In this document: positions 1 to 11,095 of the stretch, piece by piece
Numbering within the stretch: the stretch's first letter is position 1
Layout of the letters: every line of letters begins with the position of its first letter
Assembly (NCBI GenBank): GCA_911728435.2
Contig: OU452198.1
Span: 34,749,902 to 34,813,901 of the forward strand
Length of the DNA stretch: 64,000 bases
Source of the DNA: Apoderus coryli
Taxonomy: Eukaryota > Arthropoda > Insecta > Coleoptera > Attelabidae
Direction: 5' to 3'
Position numbers and translations under genes: made by a program
The notes under the pieces: generated by a model
The model's database searches: none
What the model saw: the letters and a program-made list of their open reading frames with translations, nothing else
Told to the model about the DNA's origin: nothing

Positions 1-1035
1 TTAATCCCTTAAAAGTTAACTCAGCAAAAAATTTTGAAAGAAAATCGACTTTTTGCGGATGTCTCAAGGGCCGGTCGGACGTTTTTAGAGTTAGAGGCCA
101 TATTTTGTTGAACACCAAAATGCGCAAGTTTCAGTGGCTACAGCGAATGTTAGTGTTGTATAGTTGACTGTCTTCTATAAGAGAAATTGTTCATGTTTGG
201 TACAAACAAATGAAAAAAAAAAAACGAAACATTAGAAATGAACTGAATTTGTTTTGTGTTTTTTTGGACTAAAATGATTTTTTTAATAAAGTTTGCTATT
301 TTATTTTTGATTGAATTGTGTGCAACCGGTGGCGGAAAGTTGCGTTTGCCATTCTGGCTTGTTCGAGGTGAAGATGCATCCGTTAGCTTACGTTTAACCA
401 CCTGACACACCATTTTATTTATTAAAATACCAAACTGAGAGAACAATTGGGTAAAAACGGCACCGACACTTTTAGTTCCCAAAGTCAATTATCATTTAGA
501 CAATGGTGAAATTATTGTAACGAATCGACCTAACTTGGTTATGGAAGTTTATTTTGGTTGAGTGTTTACCTACTATTTTGCTGGCTCTCATGGAATGCAA
601 ATTGCTCTTACATTGTAAATTATCAAGATAAAATGAATATTTATATAGTCAAGTATTACAGTTAATACACAATATTAATAATTTATCGGATTTTAACAAT
701 GATCAAAAAATAAAGCTTTATTTTTGTCCCCTGGCATTTCGTTGTTCAAGATTGTGTATAGTTATTATATTGTCAGTTGAAATCGTCAAAAAAACTTTAG
801 GCAGCATACATCTATTAGTTTGGAGGCATGGGCGTATCATTATTTTAGCGAAAATAAAAGCAAATTTATATATACATATATATGGTGTTTCAATAAGTTG
901 TTTGTAGTCGGGTTTTATAGTAACGCGGCAAATGGAGAACAGTATGTCCTGGAGTTAAGCATAGAGATAATTTGCCATTGCGGTGCCTTGCCCCAAAACA
1001 GAACGCTATAACTAATTAGGCCTTGAAAGTATTCT
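1..1035. other. Spacer without recognised gene
   Basis: AT-rich DNA. Short open frames occur on both strands (for example 150-488 minus and 820-1011 plus), but they contain homopolymer runs, show no family motif and have no supported start. I see nothing further in it. Confidence 0.6.
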
Positions 1036-1039
1036 ATAT

Positions 1040-1942
1040 ATGCACAACGCAAGACTTCTTGTGAACATGTAGTCGATAGTTTACGCTAGAGATAAACCAC
1101 ACTGGACAATTTTTGGCAAGGCAATCGATCTGATCTTTCCATGTCAATTTTGCGTCTGCAATTACTCCAAGAAACTTATAAGTATTGTGTTCGCTAATTT
1201 TTCCTTAGTGTAAGATCAATCCTCTCCGTTGTCGAGAAGTTAAGAGACAGTCCGTTAGAGGCAAACCAATTCTCAACTTTTTAATTTGGTTTGGATTATG
1301 TTATTAAAATCCTCGCAAGCCCGGTAAATTGTGGTGTCGTCTGCATACTGAATTACTTAGTACCCTCAAAAAAAATGATAAGTCGTTGACATATATAATA
1401 AATAAAAGAGGAACAAGAATTGAGGCTTGGGGTACTCCGGTTGTCACAGGCCTTACTTCAGACCTCTCTCCCATATAGTCAACTAACTGGTGTCGATCAC
1501 TCAAGTAAGATCTTATGAAATTAAGAGCATTTGCTCTAATGCCAAATAGGGGAAGTTTCTTTAAGAGAATCGCATGAGAAACACAGTCAAATGCTCTAGA
1601 AAGATCGCAAAATACAGCCGTCAGAATGTGTCCTTGTTGCATTGCACCCACTATAGACTGCACTAACCTCATCAATGCCTGGTTGGTAGATCTTTGCTTT
1701 CGATATCCATACTGTGTGTCTGAAAGCAGTTTATACTTATCCAGAAAACTATATAGCCTATTATTAAAAGCAAGCTCTATTGGCTTCGAGAGGATTGGTA
1801 TAATAGAGATCGGACGATAATTGGTTACCTTTCCTGGATCTCCTTTCTTGTGAATAGGTGTTACTTTGGTTAATTTAAAAAATAGTAATAGGCCCAGAGT
1901 GCATAATGTGGCGCGTTTAAAATACTCATTATGATTAAGCAA
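1040..1942 (-). pseudogene. LINE reverse transcriptase fragment (Jockey-like)
   Basis: The minus strand encodes the fingers and palm of a non-LTR retrotransposon reverse transcriptase, which would copy element RNA at a nicked target. Visible in order: the entry motif with HKKGDPGKVTNYRPISI, the polymerase box A as FCDLSRAFDCVSHAILL, and box B as TGVPQASILVPLLF. After a frame break the catalytic box is degraded (CRRHHN in place of YADD-type), and the downstream FLGVIADAKLTW block follows at about 1150-1190. The endonuclease and the C-terminus are missing, so it is truncated at both ends. The next LINE piece on the right lies on the opposite strand and belongs to a different subfamily. Confidence 0.85.
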
Positions 1943-2089
1943 CTATACTTGATCACCTATATATCTGACTGTTTGGATCGTGCGTCTCTCGGTGTTTTAC
2001 AAATATGAAGGTACGCTCAATACCTATTAGAAGCCTAATTTTCCGGTAACGTAAAAAAAAGTATATCTGAAGCTATGGGCACATGACAG

Positions 2090-2993
2090 GGTTCGTTTAA
2101 TGATTAATAACACTGAAATTTCCTACGTTAATGAATGAAAAAATCTTGGACTAATTTTTGATCTCTAAACTAAGGTTTCGGTCACATATCAAAAAGATTG
2201 TTCAGTCTAGTTATGCAGCTCTCAGAAGTCTCTACAAAAATAGAAAAATCATTAATAGAAAAACTAAAATTCTGCTCTCGGAGTCACTAGTGTTGAGCCA
2301 TTCAAACTTTGGTGATTGGATATACGGCATGTGTCTTGATTCTAAGTCTCAGAATACAGTTCAAAAAATCCAAAACGCTTGTGTGCGCTTTATTTTCAAT
2401 TTAAAATTTCGGGATCATACAAGCCATAAATTGCGTGAGCTGAGATTGATGAATATGAAAATAAGGGTTAAATATCACTTGGCGTGTTTTGTGAAAAAAT
2501 TAATTAATTTCGAAAGAGCCCCCATATCTCTTGAACAAATTATCATATAGATATACACAACATAACTTGTATCTAGTAGCTAGCTACTAGATACAATTAT
2601 ACTCGTATGTTTTCAATACCTAGACACTACCACCTTTAAAAGATCTTTCTCTAATAATGTAGCAAAAATTTTTAATGATATACCTTTGGAGATAAGAAAT
2701 CGATCATTATTTTCATTCAGAAGACGATTAAAAGAACATTTCCTTCATCGCAATTGATTGCATGTTAAGTTTGTCTTTTTATTTGTATCTTTTATCTAGT
2801 ATTCCTACATCTTTTTCCATACTTTTAGTTTACTAATGTTATAATTTGTTATTTTATGGCAGTATTTTAATTTAATTATTTGTAGAAAAATTTTAAGTTT
2901 ATTGTTGTAACATTTAGCATGCTCGGTAAAGCAAACAGCTTTGCTGACCTTCGCCGAGCTTAAAATAAAGGCCTTTGTTATTATTATTATTAA
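2090..2993 (+). pseudogene. LINE ORF2 C-terminus plus 3' end
   Basis: This is the post-polymerase part of a Jockey/CR1-like ORF2. It has KNLGLIFD, then after a frameshift near 2160 RSHIKKIVQSSYAALRSLY, the block with YKNRKIINRKTK and SLVLSHSNFGDWIYG, a conserved QKIQNACVRFIFNL helix, and the terminal FNDIPLEIRNRS motif ending near 2756. A short 3' UTR ends in AATAAAGGCC followed by an ATT microsatellite at about 2978-2993, the usual LINE tail. The 5' truncation lies near 2090. The sequence differs from the neighbouring minus-strand RT, so the two are separate insertions. Confidence 0.8.
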
Positions 2994-3011
2994 ATGATTT
3001 AAACAATGGCG

Positions 3012-3095
3012 TAGGCCTGGGGTTCCCAAACTTTTTCAGTGGCTGGTGTCCTTCAAGGTTTAGTATATTTTCTCTGCGCGGCGCCATAGTCGTGG
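3012..3095. repeat. Possible hAT terminus
   Basis: GGGGTTCCCAAACTTTTT at 3018-3035, directly after the LINE tail, matches the terminal style of many hAT elements. No partner end or 8-bp duplication was found, so this is only a candidate. Confidence 0.3.
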
Positions 3096-3880
3096 TCAAG
3101 GAAGTGTTGTAGTTAGCAAAACCAGCGTAAATATAATTTGAATGATTTGATTTTTGATGCTTTATAACGTGTTTATAAATTGTATTTTTGTATTAATTTA
3201 AGCTGTTGATAGATAACAGATTACGATTTTATTTTAAGGAATTTACTTCACTAATTTCAAGAAGTTCCAACTGGTAATAAGCCTACCAGGGTACTGCTGA
3301 AAAAAAATGTCTGACAAAACGTTTATCGCCAAGTGTAGGGATATCCGACTTATAGGGCTAACCTTGCACTTTCTAAGGTCAAATTTGGATAAAAAAGAAA
3401 AAAAATTATTTTAAGCAAAGCCTACTTTAGGCGACAACATCTCATAAAATTCTTTTTTCCCAGCTGTCAAGTCGTATATCTACAACTGTACCTACATATG
3501 TAAATAAAATAATAAACAAGAAATATAAAATGATAAACAGTGATATTATTTTAAAATAAAGTCCATGAACGGTTGGTCGTATGATAAATATCGCATTATA
3601 CATAATATATTCAAAAAAGATTGGTACATATTCAGAACGCGTTTACCTACCAATATTTTTAGATTTTTATTATTGAGAAATAAAATAAACTCCTTTTTCG
3701 CTTAAAACATTTTACATTTTATTATACTGAGATTACCTTATACAAACACCATATATAATAGCGAAAATGCGTCAGTAAAATGCCGTTTGCCAGTGAGTTT
3801 GGTTTAAATTTGCACCAGCGGTAATATTCTCTATATTGTTAGAGCTTATCCGGATCGGTAGTGCTTGTCCCTGTTTCTCT
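3096..3880. other. AT-rich spacer
   Basis: No open frame with family motifs, no long inverted repeat and no RNA gene could be supported here. Confidence 0.5.
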
Positions 3881-3881
3881 G

Positions 3882-5760
3882 TAGTGAACTCTATACAGAG
3901 TTTACTTGGGTGATGCTGAGCGTAGACTTAATGGTGACCCCAAGATTTTCTGGTCATTTATAAATTCTCGTAAAAGTTTTGGATGTTTACCTAGAGATAT
4001 GTATTATAATGGCGATAATATTAAAGATCAGCAAGTACTTGTGGATAAATTTGCTCAATATTTCAATAAATCAATTTTTGACATTGAAAATGTGAGTGAG
4101 GCTCTGAATGTGTCCTTTTTGTCTGATTGTGGAGTTACTGAATCTGCAGTTTACGGAGCTCTGAGAAAGCTCAAAGGTAAACCAACAGCAGGTCCGGATG
4201 GTATACCATCCTTTTTGGCTCGTGATTGTGCTGCGGTATTGGCTGGGCCATTGTGTACAATATTCAACCTTGCCTTACGATCAACTAATTTTCCAGCGTT
4301 TTGGAAGTTTTCAAGGGTGCCGCTGGTTTTTTAAAAGGGAGATAAGCATGATGTAGGAAATTATCGTCCTACATCAATTCAATCATGTTTTGCGAAGGTG
4401 TTTGAGTTTTTACTACATGATATTATAATGTGTCATGTTAGACGACAAATTTCAACTGTGCAGCATGGTTTCTTCCCGGGTTTCTTCCCCCGTTCTACAT
4501 CTACCAATTTATTGGTTTTAACACAACTTGATAATGGAGGTCAAGTAGATGTTATCTATACTGACTTTTCCAAGGCCTTTGACAGACTTGATCATGGTGT
4601 CTTGATGGCTAAATTGTGTCGTTTTGGTCTATCCAATGGCTTGCTCTTTCTCTTGGATTCATATTTAAATGGTGGTTATCAATATGTTGAGTATAGAGGG
4701 TTCAGGTCTGTCAATTTTTTAGTGACCTCAGGAGTCCCCCAAGGTTCTGTGTTGGGGCCATTGTTGTTTTTGTGCTTTATTGATATTTCCAGTGGCTTGA
4801 CTGGTAGTTGGCTCTTGAATGCCGATGACTTCAAGATATACTCGGTAATTGATAGTGCGCATGCTTGCTCTGTTATTCAGGAAGACCTTAACAAGATTTA
4901 TGAGTGGTGTGTTCGCAACAATCTTTATATGAATATTGAAAAATGTTTTTCAGTTTCTTATACACGCAGATTAAAGCCTATAACTTATTTGTATTTCATT
5001 CACGATTCTCCATTGGTTGTTTGTGATCGTATTAAGGATTTGAGGATTTTCTTTGATAGCAAACTAAACTTTATTGAACATTATAATTATATGATTTCAG
5101 CTTCGTATCAGTCTCTAGGTTTTGTCATGCGTAACGCGAGGGATCTTAGGTCTCCTCAAACACTTATTGCGTTATTCAATGCATTTGTTAGGGCTAAGTT
5201 GGAGTATGCCTCAGTTGTGTGGAGGCCTACATATGAATTTCATTCGGCGAGTATGGAACGTGTTCAACGTCGTTTCGCTAAGTTTCTGTGGTTTCGTAGC
5301 GATGGAGTTTATCCAGTCATTGGATTTCCACATGATACGCTCCTAAATCGTTTTAATTTGACATCTTTAAGTACGCGTAGGGAATGTTCTGCTATTATCT
5401 TACTGCACAAAGTTATTAATGGAGATATTGATTGTCCAGAACTGTTAGAATTGCTTCCATTTTATGTCCCTACTTTGCGTACACGTAATAATAATACTGT
5501 TTTTTACTTGTCAAGAGCGCGCACTAATTTGTTGTTGCATTCTCCTTTGTTCGTAATGTGTAATATTTGTAACCGTATGTCTAATGATTTGGATATATTT
5601 GAATCAAATTTGTCATGTATAAAACGTTTATTTTTTAAGTAATTAGTTTAAGTTATTATTGTTATTTTGATGTTATTGTATTATTTGTAATTTTTACCTG
5701 CCCTTTAATTGGATATTTATCTGTCTGGGCAGTTGTATCTTAAATAAATAAATAAAATAA
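3882..5760 (+). pseudogene. Nearly continuous LINE ORF2 fragment with 3' tail
   Basis: The longest LINE reading frame in the window. It starts inside the linker before the RT (DPKIFWSFINSRK), continues through TAGPDGIPSFL, KGDKHDVGNYRPTS, box A IYTDFSKAFDRLDH (about 4555-4600), box B SGVPQGSVLGPLLF and a box C reading NADD where FADD or YADD is usual (about 4815-4830). It then runs through the thumb block (FVRAKLEYASVVW, MERVQRRFAKFLWF) to a stop at 5642. One in-frame TAA at 4332 and the NADD change suggest a recently dead copy. A 3' UTR with a CTGTCTGGGCAGTTG motif ends in AATA repeats near 5760. The endonuclease domain is missing through 5' truncation near 3885. The minus-strand copy at 46-47 kb resembles the same subfamily. 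Confidence 0.9.
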
Positions 5761-6659
5761 ATGAGCTTAGCAGCGACTTTCAAATCACCGGTATACCGAT
5801 GACGGTGACTTATACTTGCAAGGCACAGCTTTTTAGCTCTAATCTAATAAAATATCGACCATCTCTATTTGAGATATGGTAAGGGTTGATGTAGGGATGG
5901 ACGTTTAAAAATATCTGAACGTCGCCGTCGCACAGTAGGCCCAATAGCGGCGATTCGAACAGATATTAAATCTTAATTTAGAAGAATGGACGAAATGTAT
6001 AATTTTATTTAAATAAAACAAGAAGAAACAGTGGTTCAAATGTAATTTAACGGTGTGTTCCAACTGAAGATAGCTCTTAAATTGGATTTGAAAACGGAAA
6101 TTCTTTTGGATAGTTTAGAAAAGACTTGAACACAGTACACCAAATCTGGAGAAAATTAGAGTTCACTGAAAATGGTATTCCATTATCTTTTCTTGTTCTC
6201 AAGTTATTAGGACAACAAAGTGATCCTGCATTCTAAATTAGACGACAATGTGAGACATGGAGCATTCAAAACTGATATCCTTTGGATGTGGACTGGCATA
6301 GATAAAGCTCCATTTATATTTGATAGTTGTATCTGGAGATATTCGTGAAAGGTGAGAATATAAACTGCATATTATCGTACAACCAATAATAGGAAATCGA
6401 TGTAGGAGCTAATTATGATTGCTGCTAATGAAGGCTGTAGTAAAAATCGTTTGGCAGTACTGAAGAAACTCCTTGTATAGGCGTGCAACGTTCACACCTC
6501 ATAGTTCTGGTGATCAACGTTTATTGTTCGTTTTCCAACTCTTTCGATACTGTTGTTCTTTCTTGAGTTGCTCTATAAATACCGCAACTTTGTGTAGATG
6601 GTTCAGTTATACCTCCAAAAGCCTTACGGTCGATCATTCTCAAATTAAAACAACTGGTT
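5761..6659. other. Spacer without recognised gene
   Basis: Conceptual translations are broken in all frames. I see no terminal repeats, tails or domain motifs. Confidence 0.45.
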
Positions 6660-6905
6660 AGCTGCTGAGACATGTTGTATGGAGTTTGCTAAACTCGTAT
6701 TGCACCTTGTCAATTTCTTGTTTGCTTAATTCAGATGTTTCCTTTTCAAATGATATCTTGGTCGGCAATAAATCATTAACCTTCATTGTTAGTCTTTCAC
6801 CGATCGCGCTCTCTTGAGCAAATGTATTTTGGTAGGTCGAGTGACTTGCATTATCACCACCACCCCAGCATAACCTTTCGATGGCCGCCTACATTCTGTA
6901 ATACA
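6660..6905 (-). pseudogene. Unrecognised open stretch
   Basis: About 75 codons without a stop read on the minus strand from roughly 6897 down to the TAA near 6661, with a protein-like composition (motifs GGGDNASHSTYQNTF, KVNDLLPTKISF and KQEIDKVQYEF). A second open segment with EYEGFYVLDLIARQSYVF lies just upstream in another frame, which suggests one gene with a frameshift. No start codon, splice site or family could be assigned. It may be a fragment of a mobile element or an old integrated sequence, or it may be chance. Confidence 0.25.
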
Positions 6906-7125
6906 TTTTCTTGCGAATACATACGACTGACGAGCTATTAAGTCCAACACATAAAAGCCTTCATATTCCCTAGGCTAATTAGACCTAAAGGGGCAGTGGC
7001 CTCGTGTGCAGATGTTATAGTGAATCTCTATCCAGATGGCATATCATCAGTTATACACTAGATGTCACCAAACACATATCTTTTACAACGTGTTTCCATG
7101 TGGGTATATATACCGCAGAGCACCA

Positions 7126-7152
7126 CTGATGAGTCGTGGATCGACGAGACGG
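7126..7152 (+). ncRNA. Hammerhead-ribozyme-like core, decayed
   Basis: CTGATGA is followed by a 4-bp stem (GTCG with CGAC around the loop TGGAT) and then GAGAC, one base away from the GAAAC of the hammerhead core. About 20 bases downstream, ACAGTACAG could hold the cleavage triplet, but the flanking stems pair poorly. Such motifs are known in Penelope-like element termini and retrozymes. Activity is unlikely given the changed core base. Confidence 0.35.
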
Positions 7153-7334
7153 CCCTCTGATGACAGTACAGTGTTTGACAGACATATTCTCGAGCAGCAA
7201 TTTTTGTAATCTCAGTGAGATAAAGTACCTACAATATCATGTAAAGCTTCGAGGTGCTTTTTGCCACTAGTTCAATTTATTATGGCAACCGTTTTGCTGT
7301 ACTGGCATCTACGGTACCTACCCGAACTGTATTG

Positions 7335-7560
7335 GTAATACTCCGGTGCAGCCCTATGCGTACTGTTCGTTTGCTATGTCCAATCCCGTAAGACTAAATA
7401 GACCTAACATCGGTTTTCTTGACAATACAAACAAAAGACTGGTTGTCATTGACTTCTCAACCCCAATTGAAACAAATGTTATAATTAAGAAAAATGAACA
7501 ATAAGGATCTTGATCTCCATAGGATGTCATAGAATTATTACGAGCTGTTTTCAAACCACA
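7335..7560 (+). pseudogene. Restriction-like endonuclease end of an R2/R4/Dong-type LINE
   Basis: The plus strand encodes LNRPNIGFLDNTNKRLVVID followed by FSTPIETNVIIKKNE and, after stops, DVIELLRAV. This matches the RPD(I/V), D(K)TNK, (I/V)D(F/V)(A/S)(V/T)P and KKE pattern at the C-terminus of LINEs that use a restriction-enzyme-like endonuclease rather than an AP endonuclease. The first aspartate position reads N here. Only this domain survives, without RT, and stops interrupt it. It is a different lineage from the AP-endonuclease LINEs elsewhere in the window. Confidence 0.5.
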
Positions 7561-8355
7561 ATAGTTTCCAGTTGACTACAAGGTGACACATAATTTATAT
7601 AACGAGTTTTCCAATTAAAGGTTGCATTTTGAATTGTCCCTTATTTTGCTAGTAATTAAAAAAAGATCTGTCATGTTTTGAAAGATAACAAGTAAAAATT
7701 ACACCCTTACTAAAAATACTACTAAATGCTTTAAACTTCTATTTTCCAGTTATCAACCGCTGGTGGAAACATGCTCCAATCTCGTAAATCGTCCTGCACG
7801 GCCGAAAATTCCACCGCTACAGAAATCAAAGAATCCAGTCACTCATGATCATGATAGACAGTTGATGAACGTTCAGACATCTGACGATCTGTGATTCCAT
7901 CCATTCGTCTTTTTTCCACACGTGACATTTGTTATATATTTTGCTCTCTTCTCGAGCGAGAGCTCTGATTTGTACGTAGACAAGGATAGTGGTATAATAT
8001 GTAAGTGTGTGCTGACTGAAAAGAAAATTTAACATGTTCGTCACTTTCTGCTCTGGGAAGATTGGACGAAATTTTTCACTGCATTTCACAACGACTAGTT
8101 TTTTGCTGTGCTTGAACTTTTGCCATATAATACTTCAGCTAAGTCGAAAGTGTTAAAATTGCTATTACACCGTTTGTAACAAGAATACGTGGTGAAAATA
8201 ATAAAACTCTCCTTAATAATATGTTTAGATTGAATAAAATAAATGATTAATAGAGGTATATATATATAGGGGGTGGTTGTAATTTCGCGGCATATAATTC
8301 AAGGCTAATATTTTCTACTCCTACATGGATAGTTGCTCTTTTTTTGAACCAAGTG
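7561..8355. other. Spacer without recognised gene
   Basis: Broken frames, no repeats that I could pair, no domain motif. Confidence 0.45.
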
Positions 8356-8744
8356 TACAGGGTGACCCATTTTGGTATTCGAGAAATTCGAATTTGAAAA
8401 TTTCAGTATATGCAGTATCCAGCTCTTTCTAAAAATATTATTTACTTTTGTAATGATTGTTAAAATGACATTTATTAAATTTCTTAAAATCAGTGTTTTT
8501 TCGTATGGAATTTGTCGTTATCCTTTTAAATTGTTTTTGATATTTTTTATATTTAATTTAAGTTTTTTATTTTTACCTAATTAACCTATTTAAAATGCAG
8601 TATACTAATTCCGAATATGTTGACATGTTGCTAACACTCGATGAATGTAACGGTAGTGCTCGTGCTTCAGCAGTAAGGTACGGAGATAATGTAATAAGAC
8701 ACCACGCCACTGGTATTATGTATACTAGTTGGGTGATTTTATAG
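8356..8744 (+). pseudogene. 5' end of an IS630/mariner-type element with DUF4817-like transposase start
   Basis: TACAGGGTGACCC at 8356-8368 is a terminus of the type repeated through this window. About 230 bp inside it, an ATG at 8595 opens a frame with YTNSEYVDMLLTLDECNGSA and then RASAVRYGD, closing at 8744. The Y-x-N-x-E-Y-x-D-M...C-x-G-x-A-R-x-A-x-x-x-Y pattern is the helix-turn-helix start of the insect DUF4817 group, which binds transposon ends. The rest of the transposase and the right terminus are missing, so this is a 3'-truncated copy. Confidence 0.6.
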
Positions 8745-9154
8745 ATATTTTCTATTAGTTTGGGAAATATAATATTTTTGTGAATATTCTTTCAAGTAGA
8801 TTGTTAACAAATGTTCCTAAACTGTCCTTTTAGTCATAAAATTTAAGGGTATGTTTTCTATCTATCTTATCGTTTATTGATATGGGTTTTACGAAGAGCA
8901 ATAAACACATCTACAAGTAGGTAAATGAATAACAAAAATATATAATTTTTGTCTCTTTTCTTTGTTCAACTTTCAGAAACAGATGGACCGTGTTTTCTTG
9001 TTAAATACAGTGTGGTCTCACTTTTTAACATCGAAATACCTTCATGTAAATTAAATGTCGGACTTTTATTATTATATACAGAAGCTAGTAGTTGGAGGGT
9101 GTTAGGGTTTCCCATATCAAATAATATATATAAAGGGCGAATAAAAAAACAATG

Positions 9155-9290
9155 TAAATAGGAAATAAAACGTCAAACTCCACGAAATCAATTTAATACA
9201 CTACACTTAATGTGTTAGGTCGATTAAACTACCAAACATGTTTCGAAGTTCACTAGCTTCATCATCCGTGGCAAAATTTGTAGAGAAATT
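9155..9290 (-). repeat. Penelope-like terminal repeat with hammerhead-like core
   Basis: On the minus strand GATGATGAAG is followed by a short loop and CTTCGAAACATG (9237-9268), giving a 4-bp stem II and an intact GAAAC. About 65 bp further comes GTGGAGTTTGACGTTTTATTTCCTA, a block also present at 16.64-16.67 kb and 31.53-31.55 kb. This layout matches the ribozyme-bearing pseudo-LTRs of Penelope-like elements. No Penelope RT or GIY-YIG nuclease frame was found nearby. Confidence 0.5.
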
Positions 9291-9469
9291 GTATTTTTGA
9301 AAGTATTACATCATTAGGAGTATTTTAAGAGTAATGCGTCGAAGTCACCTCGAGGAAAAATATTCTTAAATTGTTAATGATAATGAAATTAAATTATAAT
9401 ATTACATTTTGTTGTTTTTCTTTTTATTAATCATCTCGACTAGTAATACTATTTATTTTTGTAAATCAT

Positions 9470-9935
9470 ATTAACCCCCTTTTCACGACGCCTATGACCG
9501 CCTGTCCGATGGTAGTTTAATTTACGCATTAGGTTATGATAGACCGCCATGTTGCCACGTGTATCAATTTACCACGGTTATTGTGACTACAATCATGCGA
9601 AATATTATATTAGCAGCTACCTTTCGGATATGTCTAGCACTGCATGTTGCACTATTGTCTGTTTTCTCTAAAACATAACATACAATGATTTTTGAACTTC
9701 CTAGGGACCGCTTGGTTTTCCTCGTTTACTCTTCTTGTTTAATGCTAGGTACTCAGCCCAACGATCACAACAAGGTGGATTCTCTCCATCAGGAAAAACA
9801 CAGAGGGTAACAAAAAACACACAAATGCACAATAACACTAGTACTCGATTAAGGTCAAAGCACTACAACAACAAATGTTCAAAGAGGACACCATTAACTT
9901 CACCACACCTACTTACGCGCTTAATCAGTGACTTT
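9470..9935 (-). repeat. 0.47-kb dispersed repeat, copy 1
   Basis: This segment aligns in inverse orientation with 59640-60125 along almost its whole length. Shared landmarks are TTAAGCGC, GTGTGGTGAAGTTAA, GGGCTGAGTACCT(A/G), CATTAAACAAGAAGAG, AGGAAGTTCAAAAATCAT, TTTCGCATGATTG and CATAGGCGTCGT. Similarity begins at a sequence resembling a polymerase III A box (TGATTAAGCGCG) and ends in an AT-rich TGATTTACAAAAA tail. It may be a SINE-like or other non-autonomous element. It has no coding potential of note. Confidence 0.6.
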
Positions 9936-10038
9936 CCGATACCTGCAAAAAGGCTAGGATTACTGCGGATTTGATCAGCTGCACCCTCAATTTGTAGATG
10001 TAACTGTTGGGTACGGCATTTTCAGTAGTAATACCACT

Positions 10039-10200
10039 AGGGTCTTGATAATACCGAGATAATTTTGTCATAGAGAATGCCGAAAGCGTGTTGCTTGATA
10101 ATAGCCCAAGGCCGCAGGCCGAGGGCTATTATCCTTGAGCAACTCGCTTGAAGGATTGTCTATGACAAAATTTTGAGTATTTAGCAAGTCCCGAGGAGTA
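10039..10200. repeat. Long palindrome beside Crypton copy 1
   Basis: Imperfect inverted arms of about 65 bp surround the centre AAGGCCGCAGGCCGAG near 10108-10123. The best-matched part is AATTTTGTCATAGA at 10061-10074 with its complement TCTATGACAAAATT, and ATAATAGCCC with GGGCTATTAT next to the centre. It lies 115 bp downstream of the recombinase ORF end (minus strand). A sequence-unrelated but similarly built palindrome lies beside Crypton copy 2, so it is probably part of the element. Confidence 0.75.
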
Positions 10201-10314
10201 TTCGATAAGATAATTTTTTACTTTGTAGATATCAAAAATTTGGTTGTCAATCTGACGTTTAATAATTTTCAATACAAAATGTATTAGTTTTAATCAAACA
10301 AATATTAATCATTT

Positions 10315-11094
10315 TTATTTAAAACTACAGTTGTGAAAAGTACAATTGGTAAATGTTAAATTGGAAGAACAGTTTGCTGAAGTTGACAGATTGTTAATTT
10401 CCACTGTTGAAGAAATTCCTCGCATGGTGTTGATTATTTCACCATGGCGTTCTTGGTTAATATTCAAGTACGGTTTAATTGAATTAGAGCTGCTATGTCC
10501 TGTTATTTTTATTAATTGCTGTTCAATAATTCCTTTATTTTCCAAATGGCTAACTGCAGTTGATCTGTTCGAATGATTGGATATCTTTTTACACTTAGTG
10601 TCCAAACCAATAGCTTGCACGGATGATTTGGTCCACATATTAATTGTGTCCTTGGCATGTTTTACTCAATATTGGATTGTATTCAATTCTGTTGGTTGGC
10701 GTTCCATCATTATTTTTCTCAATCGTGAAATAATCTATTAAGGCAATCAGCTGGTTCACCACCTCGCCAAGGTAACTCAACAGCTACAATATGGTAAAAA
10801 AAATTTTGTAAACCTTCTGGTGTACTCATCCCATAATCCAATGATTCTAGCCAAATCACTTGAACTCAAATTTGATGAACTGCATTTTCGTTTGTTTGGA
10901 TTCTGCTGTAATCTTTTACGTTTTGCATTTCTTGCATCTCGCGCATTTTTGAATATCACACTGGTAAACGGGTCGAATACTGTTGTGAAGTCATTGAAGT
11001 ATTTTTCCTGGAGTAGTCTACTCGTAGCATTCCATATTGTTTTTACAGTTGCTTCTTTATATTCAGTTCCGTCAGCTTTTCTCATATTTACCGT
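10315..11094 (-). pseudogene. Crypton-type tyrosine recombinase, central and C-terminal parts
   Basis: Cryptons move by a tyrosine recombinase that cuts and rejoins through a covalent tyrosine link. The minus strand here carries RKADGTEYKEATVKTIWN and ARNAKRKRLQ (10.9-11.09 kb), then VAVELPWRGGEPAD and TNRIEYNPILSKTCQG (10.65-10.80 kb), then the catalytic end with NHSNRSTAVSHL (His-x-x-Arg box), ITGHSS (His) and IKPYLNI (nucleophile Tyr). The stretch holding the first catalytic Arg is missing, and frames shift near 10640 and 10780, so it is inactive. The N-terminus lies beyond the inserted pogo-like element, at 12125-12290. The fold resembles DUF3504/KIAA1958-related proteins. Confidence 0.75.
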
Positions 11095-11095
11095 A

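Noticed and set aside
150..488. 112-codon minus-strand frame
   Set aside because: It has homopolymer-derived residues (Phe runs), no motif and no context; likely chance.
1040..2993. Twin-priming inversion of a single LINE
   Set aside because: The two pieces overlap in the same protein region yet differ in sequence, so they are different subfamilies.
5940..5960. tRNA-like GATTCGAAC
   Set aside because: No matching A box or cloverleaf around it.
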